A stretch of DNA of 64,000 bases from contig UQKD01000014.1 in NCBI GenBank assembly GCA_900541585.1, positions 1 to 64,000 on the forward strand. Reading direction: 5' to 3'. The position numbers and the translations under genes are program-made. Shown piece by piece: positions 56,073-64,000 of this stretch (the first letter of the stretch is position 1; each line of letters begins with the position of its first letter). This stretch comes from an uncultured Alistipes sp. Its GTDB lineage: Bacteria > Bacteroidota > Bacteroidia > Bacteroidales > Rikenellaceae. Under the pieces are notes generated by a model. The model had not been told where the DNA came from and ran no database searches. It worked only from the letters and a program-made list of their open reading frames with translations.

Positions 56073-56837
56073 CTACCGAATTACGAGTGACGCACTTTCT
56101 TTATCTACATAGAGCGTCACGTCTTTATGGGTGCGGAGAATCGATGCGGGGCAGGTCGTACGGATGGGACCGTCGCACGTAGCCCTGATGGCTTCGGCTT
56201 TGGCTTTGGAGGGTACGATCGCGTAGAGTTTGTCCACATGCAGTAGTTCGGGGATCGTAATGGTGAGAGCGTGGGTGGGCACTTCGCCGAGGCTTTTGAA
56301 ACAGCCGTCGTTGATCTGCTGCTTGCGGCACTCGGGGGCGAGGTCGACGATCTTCACGGACTCGGGATCGTCGAAAAACGCCACGTGGGGATCGTTGAAC
56401 GCAAGGTGCCCGTTTTCACCGATACCGAGGAACACGATGTCGGCGGGCATCTGTTTGAGCAGTGCAGCGTATCGGCGGCACTCCTCTTCCGGGTCCTGTG
56501 CCTGCGGGTTCATGTAGTGGATGGACTTGGGCGTCACTTTGGAAAAAATGCGGTCTTTGAGGAATTTCCCGAATGCCTGGGAGGCATCGGGATCGATGCC
56601 GATGTACTCATCCATGTGGAATGCATTGATGCGGTTCCATTCGATTTCATGCGTGAGCAGCGCAGCTAGGAATTCGTTCTGGGAGGGTGCAGAGGCGAAA
56701 ATGATGTTGACTTCGTCTTTCCGGGAGAGAAGTTCTTTGATGTACGCTGCGACCTCTTTCGCTGCGACTTCTCCCAATTCGGCTCGTGTGTTGGACATTT
56801 TGACTTTCAAACGCCCTTTTGTGAATTCAGTTACCAT
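56073..56837 (-). CDS. nagB: Glucosamine-6-phosphate deaminase-family protein
   Basis: The 254-residue sugar-phosphate isomerase-fold protein has FHMDEY (D76, E77) and GIGENGHLAFND (H144). The usual NagB Asp before Gly-His is Asn142, as in several Gram-positive NagBs, and the usual Glu is D149. It would convert glucosamine-6-phosphate to fructose-6-phosphate and ammonia. It has no signal peptide, so it is cytoplasmic. It is the first gene of the locus-2 operon, which implies that the imported glycan supplies hexosamine. A paralogue with changed specificity is possible. Confidence 0.85.
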   Translation of the reverse strand: MVTEFTKGRLKVKMSNTRAELGEVAAKEVAAYIKELLSRKDEVNIIFASAPSQNEFLAALLTHEIEWNRINAFHMDEYIGIDPDASQAFGKFLKDRIFSKVTPKSIHYMNPQAQDPEEECRRYAALLKQMPADIVFLGIGENGHLAFNDPHVAFFDDPESVKIVDLAPECRKQQINDGCFKSLGEVPTHALTITIPELLHVDKLYAIVPSKAKAEAIRATCDGPIRTTCPASILRTHKDVTLYVDKESASLVIR

Positions 56838-56901
56838 GGGTTGAAATTTTTAGGTTGGGTGATTATTTTTCGGCTATTTTGGGTTGTTGTCTATTTGTCC
56901 G

Positions 56902-56917
56902 TTATCGTACACGGTAA
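56902..56917. promoter_or_regulatory. Imperfect palindrome in the nagB leader
   Basis: TTANCGTnnACGNTAA forms an imperfect 16-base palindrome, preceded by CCG so that the left half equals that of the palindrome at 58285 (CCGTTATCG). It lies within the predicted nagB leader and may be a second regulator site. Confidence 0.4.
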
Positions 56918-56993
56918 TGTTTATATTAAAATTTATGTATTTAATTTGTTGATTTATAGAATAATAATGATTGTTTCTCGCGTTTGTATAGAC

Positions 56994-57007
56994 CCGGTAT
57001 CGATTAC
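56994..57007. promoter_or_regulatory. Candidate LacI-family operator at the nagB start point
   Basis: CCGGTATCGATTAC resembles the left 14 bases of CCGTTATCGATAACGG (58285) with two differences and has the central CG of LacI-family operators. It abuts the -7 element and covers the predicted transcription start of the nagB operon, an ideal place for repression. Confidence 0.5.
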
Positions 57008-57037
57008 AAATTTATCCATTTTTTTCTAAAAAGCAAA
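57007..57037 (-). promoter_or_regulatory. Promoter of the nagB-susCD-lyase operon
   Basis: On the minus strand TTTG (57037-57034), a 19-base spacer and TAAATTTG (57014-57007) match the Bacteroidetes consensus. The start is predicted near 57001, leaving a leader of about 165 bases before nagB. Confidence 0.75.
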
Positions 57038-57087
57038 TATTTCTATTATTTTGTCTAAATAGCGTATTCGATAAAAGCGAGTCGGAG

Positions 57088-57119
57088 TTTCGTTGTGATC
57101 GAGTTTTTTTATACATTTG
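57088..57119 (+). promoter_or_regulatory. Promoter of the lacI-family gene
   Basis: TACATTTG is at 57112-57119 with a weaker TTTC at 57088-57091 (20-base spacer). The predicted start is about 17 bases before ATG 57142. Confidence 0.6.
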
Positions 57120-57141
57120 CACAAATTAATCCCCTGTAGAA

Positions 57142-58251
57142 ATGTCTGCCAATGAAAAATATGCCACAATGGAAGATGTGGCCAGGCTCTCGGGCGTGTC
57201 AAAAGGCACGGTCGATCGTGTTTTGCACGATAGGGGCGACGTATCGGAAAAAACAAAGCAGAAGGTTCTGAAAGCGATCAAAGAGGTTGGTTATAAGCCG
57301 AATATTTTCGCTTCGATTCTGTCGATGAAGAAAAAGTACCGCATTGTGGCGGTTATTCCCTATTTCCAGAAAGGAGAGTATTGGGAGATGGTTTATGACG
57401 GGATTATGATGGCTGAAAGTCAGGGGAAAAGTCTCAATATCGATATTGAGATCGTTTATTACAATCAGTTTGATATCAATTCATTCCGGGCGTCGTGTTC
57501 GAACACGATGGCACTTGAGCCAAATGGAGTGCTCATTGCACCCATTTATAAGGAAGAAACCACGAAATTGGTTCGGGAACTCTCGAAATCGGATATTCCG
57601 GTGGTTTACATCGATACCCGGCTGGAAAATACGGAGTACCTCGCTTATTACGGCATGCCGCTTTACGAGAGCGGTTATCTTGCCGCCCACCTGCTGCTCG
57701 GCTCGATGAAGAAGTGCAACGTGGTGAATTTCAATATCGATAGGGGCGACGCTCCGCCCAATGATTCGATGCTTAATCGCCATCGGGGCTTTCTGGCCTA
57801 TGTCAAAGATCATGATATAGACTGCGAAGTGTATGATTGTACGATGCAACCGAATGACTTTCTGTACAACATTCAGTTGTTCGACCGTTTTTTTCGGGAA
57901 AACCCGCACATATCCCATATCATTACCTTGAATTCACGGGCTTACATGATTGCGGAATGGATGGAGATTCGGGGCGTTAAAGACAAGGTGTTGCTGGGTT
58001 TCGACATGCTGAAGAAGAATCTGGAGGGGCTGCGGAAGGGATATGTCTCGACGCTTATCGCCGAAAAAACCTCTGTGCAGGTGCACCAGGCTATGGGTGC
58101 GATTATGGATTACCTGATTTTCCGGAGGAGACCTGCGTTAAAAGACAATTATGTTTCCATGGACATCCTTAATAAATACAATGTCGATTTCTATGTGACC
58201 GGGAGCGGTAATAATTCGGTGCTGATCGGCAGTGGTTTCGAAACTGAATAA
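57142..58251 (+). CDS. LacI-family transcriptional regulator
   Basis: The 369-residue protein has the N-terminal LacI helix-turn-helix (ATMEDVARLSGVSKGTVDRVLH, about 8-29) followed by the hinge-type segment (VGYKPNIFASILSMKKKYRIV). A periplasmic-binding-like effector domain (about 60-365) follows. It is divergent from the nagB operon with 304 bases between starts, so that operon is its probable target. The base composition is more A+T-rich than in locus 1. The inducer is unknown and is likely a breakdown sugar of the locus-2 polymer. Confidence 0.93.
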   Translation: MSANEKYATMEDVARLSGVSKGTVDRVLHDRGDVSEKTKQKVLKAIKEVGYKPNIFASILSMKKKYRIVAVIPYFQKGEYWEMVYDGIMMAESQGKSLNIDIEIVYYNQFDINSFRASCSNTMALEPNGVLIAPIYKEETTKLVRELSKSDIPVVYIDTRLENTEYLAYYGMPLYESGYLAAHLLLGSMKKCNVVNFNIDRGDAPPNDSMLNRHRGFLAYVKDHDIDCEVYDCTMQPNDFLYNIQLFDRFFRENPHISHIITLNSRAYMIAEWMEIRGVKDKVLLGFDMLKKNLEGLRKGYVSTLIAEKTSVQVHQAMGAIMDYLIFRRRPALKDNYVSMDILNKYNVDFYVTGSGNNSVLIGSGFETE

Positions 58252-58284
58252 CAGGCGGAACTTCTGCGTTTTGTTTTTATAGGC

Positions 58285-58300
58285 CCGTTATCGATAACGG
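58285..58300. promoter_or_regulatory. Perfect 16-bp palindrome, candidate auxiliary operator
   Basis: CCGTTATCGATAACGG is a perfect inverted repeat 34 bases after the lacI stop codon, in the gap between two convergent genes. It shares its core with sites near the nagB promoter about 1.3 kb away, a distance suited to looping. A hairpin terminator is the alternative, but no T-run follows. Confidence 0.5.
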
Positions 58301-58419
58301 TCATAAATTGTCTTTCCGGGCGGCTGTTTCTCTGGAAATATCCATACCGTTTTCAAAGTTGGCGTGAAGGCGCTTTTCGAAAAAGAAAATGCGGTATGCG
58401 CTGTGTGGCGAACTTTCGA

Positions 58420-61209
58420 TCAGAATGTGTAGGCGACGCGCAGGTAACCGTAACGGCCCAGGTAGGAGGTCGTGGAGGTGACGACGTAGTCCGTGTCGAA
58501 ACTCGTGGTGGCGTAGTCGGGGCGGTTGAGGATGTCGATGACGCCCACCGAAACACCCAGCCGGTTCTCCTTGCCGAACTTGCGCCCCGCCGAGGCGTTG
58601 AGGATCACGTTGTGGCGCGTGAGCGTGTGCGAGCGGCTGTTGCAGTAGAATTCGTAGAGCGTGCCGACCGACCCGAAATACTTGCCGAAGCGCAGGTCGA
58701 CACGCGCCGTGAGCTGTTCGCGCAGCTCCTGCGAGGTCTCCTTCTGCGTGGTGTAGGAACTCATCGAGGTGTTGGAGCGAATGTTGATTTTGATCTTGCT
58801 CGAAAAGCCCGAGTCGAAACCGAAGCCGAAGCCGAGCGAATGGCGGACCGAGTGGAAGAGGTCGTCGCCGGTGAAATAGGGCGTCTGGTTGAAGCCGTAG
58901 TTCACCGAGACGTTCAGGGTCGAGCGCAGCGGGTTGATCTGCTGTGAGTAGGAGATTCTGCCCCCGAGGTTGTAGTTGCCCCCGACGTTGGTCTGCGAGG
59001 TGAGCTGCGCGCCCTTCTGCGCCGTGTAGTCGTACCGGGGCAGGTAGGTGTCTTCGAGGAAGAGCGTGCGCCGCGAGGCGATGTAGTTGAAGGTGTAGCT
59101 GCCGTTGAGCTGCACGCTGAAGGAGAGTGCCTTCTTGACGTCGGTGAACTGGAATCCCGCCGATCCCGAGAGGTTGTTCTGCAATTTGAGATCGGGGTTT
59201 CCGGCCTGCAGCGAAAGGGGGTTGGTGGCGTTGAGGGTCGAACGCAGCGATTCGAGCGGGATCATCTGCGGAAAGGAGGCCAGGTTGAACGAAAAACGCC
59301 GCCGCGACTTGCCGACCGAGAGGTAGACCGTCGGGTTGAGCTGGAAGAACAGCCGCGGGAAGCGCTCCTCCTTGGGGAAGCGTTCGCTGCGGGCGATGTC
59401 GTAGAGCACTCCGCCCAGTCCGGCCATCATCCAGACGTCGCCGCTCCGGTATTGCAGTCTGGTTTGCAGGCTGTGCGTGTAGGTGTCGGTTGTGTAATGG
59501 TAGGAGTTGACCGTGTCGACGACACCCTGCGGGTCGGAGAGGAAATCGACAGCCAGCTGTTTCGAGCGGGCGTAATCGCGGCTGAAGCCGTATGAGGCGT
59601 TGAACGAACCCTTTTTGCCCAGTTTGTAACGGTAGCCCAGATTGGCGCCGAACGAATAGCTGCGGCTGTCGCCGTCGTTGCGCAGTTTGACCTGCAGGCC
59701 GGGTGTCGAGGCCGTCGTGTCGACCCGCCAGCCGTCCCGGTCGCCGGGTGCGTATTTGCCCGAGACGTTGAACGACAGCGTCGACCGCTCGGAGATGCGT
59801 GTGTGGTAATAGACATTGACGTTCAGCCGGATATTTCGGTTCTCGGAGTCGCTGTTGAGGTTCGTCCGGGTCTTTTCGTCGTCGATCCGCTGCTGCGTGC
59901 GGTTGTGCCCGGACGTGGAGCCGTCGTCGATCGAAAAGGAGGTCATGGCCCCGAAAACGTTCTTCTTCCGCTGGATGTTGACGTAGTTCGAGATCTCCGC
60001 CGAAAGCGATTTCAAGAGCGATTCGTTCCGGCTCTCCTCGCTGCGCAGGGCGTAGGCCTCGGTCGGGAAGTATTCGGTCTGCGAGAATCCCGTGCTGCTC
60101 TGGCGGCTGCGCCCGAACCGGACGCTGGTCGAGACGTTGGTGGAGTCGCCCCGGCGCAGGGTGTAGTCCGCCTGGGCGTCGGTCTGTTTCGAGGGGGTTG
60201 TCTTCGAGTTGAACGAAACGCCCTCCCCCTGCCGGATGTTGTCCTTCGAATTGGAGGCTTCGAGGCGCCAGTTGCCCTTCTCGGTGTTGCGATAGAAGCT
60301 CCCGGCCTCGGAGTGGCGGATTTCATGCCGGCCCGAGTAGTCCCTTTCGAGGCTCGCGCCGAGCGTTCCCTCCAGGTTGCCGCCCTGGATGTAACCGCGC
60401 TTCGACTTGGTTTCGACGTCCATCACCTTCTCCTTTTCGGCCGTGTTGTCTCCCAGGCGCTTTGCCTCGGGGCTGAAATCCTCGTAGACCCGCACGCTTC
60501 GGACATCCGAGGCTTCGAGGTCGGTGAGGGCGTAGGAGGTTTTCGTGCCGAAGAGGTTTTTCCCGTCGATCAGCACCCGTTTGACCTCTTGTCCCTCGGC
60601 GTAGATTTTGTTGTCCTTGATCTCGACCCCCGGCAGCTGTTTCAGCAGCTCCGCGAAACGGTCGTCGGCCATGGTTTTGAACGATCCCGCGTTGTAGACC
60701 GTCGTGTCGCCCCGGAAGACCATGGCGACCTGCTGCCCGACGACCACGACCTGCGCGATCGACTGTTCGTCAACCTCCATCTTGACCTCGATCCGTCCCC
60801 GGAATCCGGTATTCCCGTAGCGCTTTTTAAACGGTTTGTAGCCCACGTAGGTGACCTCCAGATCGACCGAGTCGCGGAAAATCCGGTCGCAGCGGTAGAC
60901 GGCCATGATGCGGTAGAAATCCTCCTTGACGGTCGTGCCCCGCAGCGTGTCGGTCTTGCTGATGATCGAGACCGTAGCGCCCAGCAGCGGGTCGTGCGTC
61001 TCCTTGTCCTCGACCATGACGATCGTGCGCGCCGACCGGCCGAAGTTCATGAGATGGGTGGAGACGGCGAAGGATTGGAGCGCATGATTCCCCGCCGGGT
61101 GTGCGGAGGGCATGCCGACAAACCCGAAAAGGGCGAGAATCAATAGTATGTAACGCGTCAAACCGGGGAGTGAAGGTTTATTGGCCGCAAGATAACAATT
61201 TCCGTCCAT
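58420..61209 (-). CDS. Outer-membrane beta-barrel protein with N-terminal regulatory-like domain
   Basis: The protein has about 929 residues from ATG 61209. The frame opens at an earlier ATG at 61293, but that would put 46 residues before the signal segment ILLILALFGFVGMPSA. A carboxypeptidase-regulatory-like domain (DPLLGATVSIISKTDTLRG, YVGYKPFKKRY) is followed by a plug-like region (LLKQLPGVEIKDNKIYAEGQEVKRVLIDGKNLFG) and a barrel ending RYGYLRVAYTF. This fits the outer-membrane beta-barrel family related to TonB receptors. No SusD partner is adjacent, so it may be a receptor for a peptide or metal complex. Confidence 0.85.
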   Translation of the reverse strand: MDGNCYLAANKPSLPGLTRYILLILALFGFVGMPSAHPAGNHALQSFAVSTHLMNFGRSARTIVMVEDKETHDPLLGATVSIISKTDTLRGTTVKEDFYRIMAVYRCDRIFRDSVDLEVTYVGYKPFKKRYGNTGFRGRIEVKMEVDEQSIAQVVVVGQQVAMVFRGDTTVYNAGSFKTMADDRFAELLKQLPGVEIKDNKIYAEGQEVKRVLIDGKNLFGTKTSYALTDLEASDVRSVRVYEDFSPEAKRLGDNTAEKEKVMDVETKSKRGYIQGGNLEGTLGASLERDYSGRHEIRHSEAGSFYRNTEKGNWRLEASNSKDNIRQGEGVSFNSKTTPSKQTDAQADYTLRRGDSTNVSTSVRFGRSRQSSTGFSQTEYFPTEAYALRSEESRNESLLKSLSAEISNYVNIQRKKNVFGAMTSFSIDDGSTSGHNRTQQRIDDEKTRTNLNSDSENRNIRLNVNVYYHTRISERSTLSFNVSGKYAPGDRDGWRVDTTASTPGLQVKLRNDGDSRSYSFGANLGYRYKLGKKGSFNASYGFSRDYARSKQLAVDFLSDPQGVVDTVNSYHYTTDTYTHSLQTRLQYRSGDVWMMAGLGGVLYDIARSERFPKEERFPRLFFQLNPTVYLSVGKSRRRFSFNLASFPQMIPLESLRSTLNATNPLSLQAGNPDLKLQNNLSGSAGFQFTDVKKALSFSVQLNGSYTFNYIASRRTLFLEDTYLPRYDYTAQKGAQLTSQTNVGGNYNLGGRISYSQQINPLRSTLNVSVNYGFNQTPYFTGDDLFHSVRHSLGFGFGFDSGFSSKIKINIRSNTSMSSYTTQKETSQELREQLTARVDLRFGKYFGSVGTLYEFYCNSRSHTLTRHNVILNASAGRKFGKENRLGVSVGVIDILNRPDYATTSFDTDYVVTSTTSYLGRYGYLRVAYTF

Positions 61210-61293
61210 AGTACAATCGGTCTGCGGGAAAGAAATTTCGGCCCGGAAGGGGTGTTTCGGATCGAAACCGCATGCGGGAATCCGGTTAAACAT

Positions 61294-61717
61294 TGTCGCG
61301 ATATGGCGCAGGATGCGTCCGGATTGTAACTTCGGTTAAATTCATAGCCTGAAAAGGCATTCGGAATGGCGTTTTTTTCTTACCTTGCGGGACAAGACCC
61401 GTCTTGAATCAAATGACACTGGCATGAGGAAGAGTGGATTGACCCGCCGCACGGCGACCGCCCGGATCAGCGTTCCGGACCATGCCGACGAACTCCCCGC
61501 CCGGGTTCCCCCCCCCGCGGGAATCGCCGTACCCTCTGTTGACAGCCGCGTATTTTGCGATGTCCGACAGTTGCGCCATGCAGCTGCCGGAAGTCGTTAT
61601 TGTGTCCCCTGACCGGTAAAATCCCCATTTCTCGGGATTGCCGTCTGTCGGGCGGTTCTCTATCTTTGCCCTTCAGAAACGAACGATATTCTTACTATTC
61701 ACATAACCCTGTTTGCC
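61294..61717. promoter_or_regulatory. Divergent intergenic region with a promoter for the right-end receptor
   Basis: On the plus strand TTG (61638-61640), 20 bases and TATCTTTG (61661-61668) fit the consensus, about 50 bases before the receptor start. The rest, including a 75-codon frame at 61385-61612 of arginine/proline-rich nonsense-like content, shows no convincing gene. No clear minus-strand promoter is seen. Confidence 0.55.
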
Positions 61718-64000
61718 GTGAAGAAATTTTTACTCATGCTTTTATTGGCGGGCTTCTGCATTCCGCTGGGTGTGCAGGCCCAGGCTCCGAAAAAGGTCTC
61801 CATCGAGGGAACCGTGACGGAGTACAACACGAAGGAGCCGATTGCGGGCTGCGTGGTTTCCATCCCGACGCTCGAGCTGTGGGTGGTGACCGATGCCAAA
61901 GGCCGGTTCCGGATGCCGTCGGTGACTACCGGCAGCTACACCATCGAGGCGACCTGCCTGGGCTACGAACCCCTTTCGTATAAGGTGACGATCACCGCTT
62001 CGATCGGGGCGCTCTCGCTGCGCCTCAAAGAGTCGAGCCTGCAACTCAACACCGTGACCGTAACGGCCCAGCGGGGCCGCAGCATCAACTCTTCGTCGAC
62101 GATCGACCGGCAGGCGATGGACCACCTGCAGGCCACCTCCGTCAAGGACGTGATGCAGCTGCTGCCGGGTGTCGTGACGTCGAATCCCGATCTCACGAGC
62201 AGCTCCTATAACTTTATCGGTATCCGCGATCTGAATCCCAACATGACCTCCGTAGAGACTTTGGGCGTCAATTCCAGTACGGTCGGTATTTACGTCGACG
62301 GGGCGTCGGTGAAAAACGACGCTTCGCTGGTAGGCGAAAAGGCCACGGGCTTCGGGCAGCCGGTGAGCAAGGGAATCGACATGCGTACGATCTCCACTGA
62401 CAACATCGAGTCGGTGGAGGTAGTCCGGGGCGTGGCTTCGGCCGAGTACGGCAATATGAGCGCCGGCGCCGTGATCGTCAAGACCAAGCAGGGCCGCACA
62501 CCCTACGAGGTGCGTGTCAAGGCGGTTCCCAACACCAAGGCCGTGGCGCTGACCAAAGGCTACGCGCTGGGACCCGATAAGGGTTTCCTCAATGTGGGGC
62601 TGGACTATGCCAATGCCATGAAGGACATCCGCACTTCGAAGGACGCCTATGACCGCGGAACCTTTTCGGTGAACTATTCCAACACCTTCAACCGCGACCG
62701 TACGCCGTTCCAGTTCAATGCGAAGGTGAGCGGCTACCTTTCGAAAGGCACGAGCAAGCCCGATGCCGATGACCTGTCGCAGGACGAGCGCAAGTTCCTC
62801 GACGACAAGAGCCTTTCGCTCAACCTGAACGGCTCGTGGCTGCTCAACAAATCGTGGATCACCTCGCTGAAATATGTCTTGAGCCACACCATGACGCGCG
62901 AATACGCCCGCAACAAGGCACTGTCGACCTTCGTCGGCGTTGCCAATCCCGGGGCGACCGAACCGGGTGAAGGTTTCGTGGAGTTCACGCCTCACGATTA
63001 CATGAGCGACATCCGCAACTTGAGCATGGCCTATTACACCAATGCCAAGCTGATGGCCGAGGTTTCGGGCCGCTACGGCAAGGTCTACAACAAGGCGATG
63101 CTCGGTGCCGAGTGGAGCAATTCGGGCAACACCGGCAAAGGACAGTATTACGAGGGCGTGCGTCCCATCCAGTTCCGTCCCCAGCCGTTCAGCGATATCC
63201 CCTTCATGAACCAGGTGGCCGTTTTCGTCGAGGAAAAGGTCACCCTGCCGGTCGGCAAGACTTCGCTCACGTTGCAGGCCGGAGGGCGTTTCACCTATCT
63301 GGCAACCGATCGGCTGAATGACAAATGGGCCGTAGATCCGCGTTTCAACCTCAAATACACGATCATCAGCAATCGTGCGCCGAAAAAGGTCCGCGAACTG
63401 TCGCTGCGTGCCGGTTGGGGCATTCAGACCACGCTGCCGGGCCTCTATACGCTCTATCCGTTCGCATCCTATATCGACAACTACTCGCTGCGTCTGCCTG
63501 CCGCCGGTGAGCGGCCTGCCATGGAGGCATGGACGACCGAGGTGACGACGGCCGAGGAGTTGAGCAACCGTGACCTGAAGATGCAGTACAGCAAGAACTT
63601 CGAGGTCGGCGTCGACTTCGAGATGTTCGGCATCAAGGGAAGCATCGCTTACTACAATGAAAAGATGCGAAACGGTTATTCCACGATGTATACCCCCGGC
63701 GTATACTCTTACCGGGAGTATAATTATTCCGGTGCGGAAACCCCGGTCTACATCGACGACCCGAATAATCCGGGGCAGAAGGTATTGGGAGTCAACGGTG
63801 AACCCCTCGACTACGAGACGGTCACCAAGTTCAAACGCATTGCCAAACCCGGCAACAACAACAAGTACGACAAGCAGGGCGTCGAGTACACGTTCGATTT
63901 CGGGCAGATCCGTGCGATCCGCACCTCGATCATCGTCAACGGCGCCTATATGCAGATGAAAAATATGCCGGACGTCGGCGTGAAGCAGCTTTTCGATCTC
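61718..64000 (+). CDS. TonB-dependent receptor, 5' part (runs off right edge)
   Basis: 761 residues are visible with no stop. The start is GTG 61718 (VKKFLLMLLLAGFCIPLGVQAQA), with ATG 61736 as an alternative. A signal peptide is followed by a carboxypeptidase-regulatory-like domain (about 30-105) and a TonB plug (about 120-270; VKDVMQLLPGVVTSNP, VGIYVDGASVKND, VEVVRGVASAEYGNMSAGAVIVKTKQG). Barrel strands then run to the edge. The longer plug insert and the lack of the SusC signature make it a general TonB receptor rather than SusC. Confidence 0.9.
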   Translation, partial: MKKFLLMLLLAGFCIPLGVQAQAPKKVSIEGTVTEYNTKEPIAGCVVSIPTLELWVVTDAKGRFRMPSVTTGSYTIEATCLGYEPLSYKVTITASIGALSLRLKESSLQLNTVTVTAQRGRSINSSSTIDRQAMDHLQATSVKDVMQLLPGVVTSNPDLTSSSYNFIGIRDLNPNMTSVETLGVNSSTVGIYVDGASVKNDASLVGEKATGFGQPVSKGIDMRTISTDNIESVEVVRGVASAEYGNMSAGAVIVKTKQGRTPYEVRVKAVPNTKAVALTKGYALGPDKGFLNVGLDYANAMKDIRTSKDAYDRGTFSVNYSNTFNRDRTPFQFNAKVSGYLSKGTSKPDADDLSQDERKFLDDKSLSLNLNGSWLLNKSWITSLKYVLSHTMTREYARNKALSTFVGVANPGATEPGEGFVEFTPHDYMSDIRNLSMAYYTNAKLMAEVSGRYGKVYNKAMLGAEWSNSGNTGKGQYYEGVRPIQFRPQPFSDIPFMNQVAVFVEEKVTLPVGKTSLTLQAGGRFTYLATDRLNDKWAVDPRFNLKYTIISNRAPKKVRELSLRAGWGIQTTLPGLYTLYPFASYIDNYSLRLPAAGERPAMEAWTTEVTTAEELSNRDLKMQYSKNFEVGVDFEMFGIKGSIAYYNEKMRNGYSTMYTPGVYSYREYNYSGAETPVYIDDPNNPGQKVLGVNGEPLDYETVTKFKRIAKPGNNNKYDKQGVEYTFDFGQIRAIRTSIIVNGAYMQMKNMPDVGVKQLFDL

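Noticed and set aside
61385..61612. 75-codon plus-strand frame before the right-end receptor
   Set aside because: The composition is arginine/proline-rich without motifs, and no promoter precedes it.

Overview
The window comes from a GC-rich gut-type member of the Bacteroidales. Alistipes or another Rikenellaceae is my best guess, by inference. Supporting signs are the TTTG-N19/20-TAnnTTTG promoters, the absence of Shine-Dalgarno dependence, many SusC/SusD pairs, BACON, DUF5689, DUF6377 and DUF4957-type proteins, and a Ser-type sulfatase. I see no phage, insertion sequence, integrase or CRISPR array.

Layout: 1-23.6 kb is mostly housekeeping. It holds the 5' part of a sensor kinase (cut by the left edge), recJ, lipB-lipA, a small unknown protein behind a highly structured leader, a candidate ~80-nt small RNA, an AraC regulator, a membrane protein, rnhB, an exbB/exbD energy-transduction operon, ansA, a TIGR04076 protein, dprA-tatD, tRNA-Cys, a secreted GH130-like lipoprotein, a sulfatase, tex, and a membrane-spanning DUF6377 regulator.

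23.9-38.5 kb is polysaccharide-utilisation-like locus 1, on the plus strand: two tandem secreted calcineurin-type phosphoesterases, a SusC with a doubled N-terminal domain, a SusD broken by a one-base deletion, three surface lipoproteins (BACON, fimbrillin-like/unknown, DUF5689) and a GH20 hexosaminidase. The divergent DUF6377 protein is its probable regulator. The gene set suggests a phosphate-bearing, HexNAc-containing substrate (inference). A secreted GH36 alpha-galactosidase follows on the opposite strand.

41-58.3 kb is locus 2, on the minus strand: nagB, SusC, SusD, an IPT/TIG lipoprotein, two PL6 (chondroitinase-B family) lyases with the catalytic Lys/Arg pair, a heparinase II/III-like lyase and two beta-helix proteins. 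A LacI-family regulator is divergent. A good promoter for nagB has an ATCGAT-centred operator-like site over its predicted start point, and a perfect 16-bp palindrome CCGTTATCGATAACGG lies just downstream of lacI. The likely target is an acidic, uronate-containing and possibly amino-sugar-containing polymer such as dermatan/chondroitin sulfate or alginate.

The right end has an outer-membrane beta-barrel protein on the minus strand and a TonB-dependent receptor on the plus strand, cut by the window edge.
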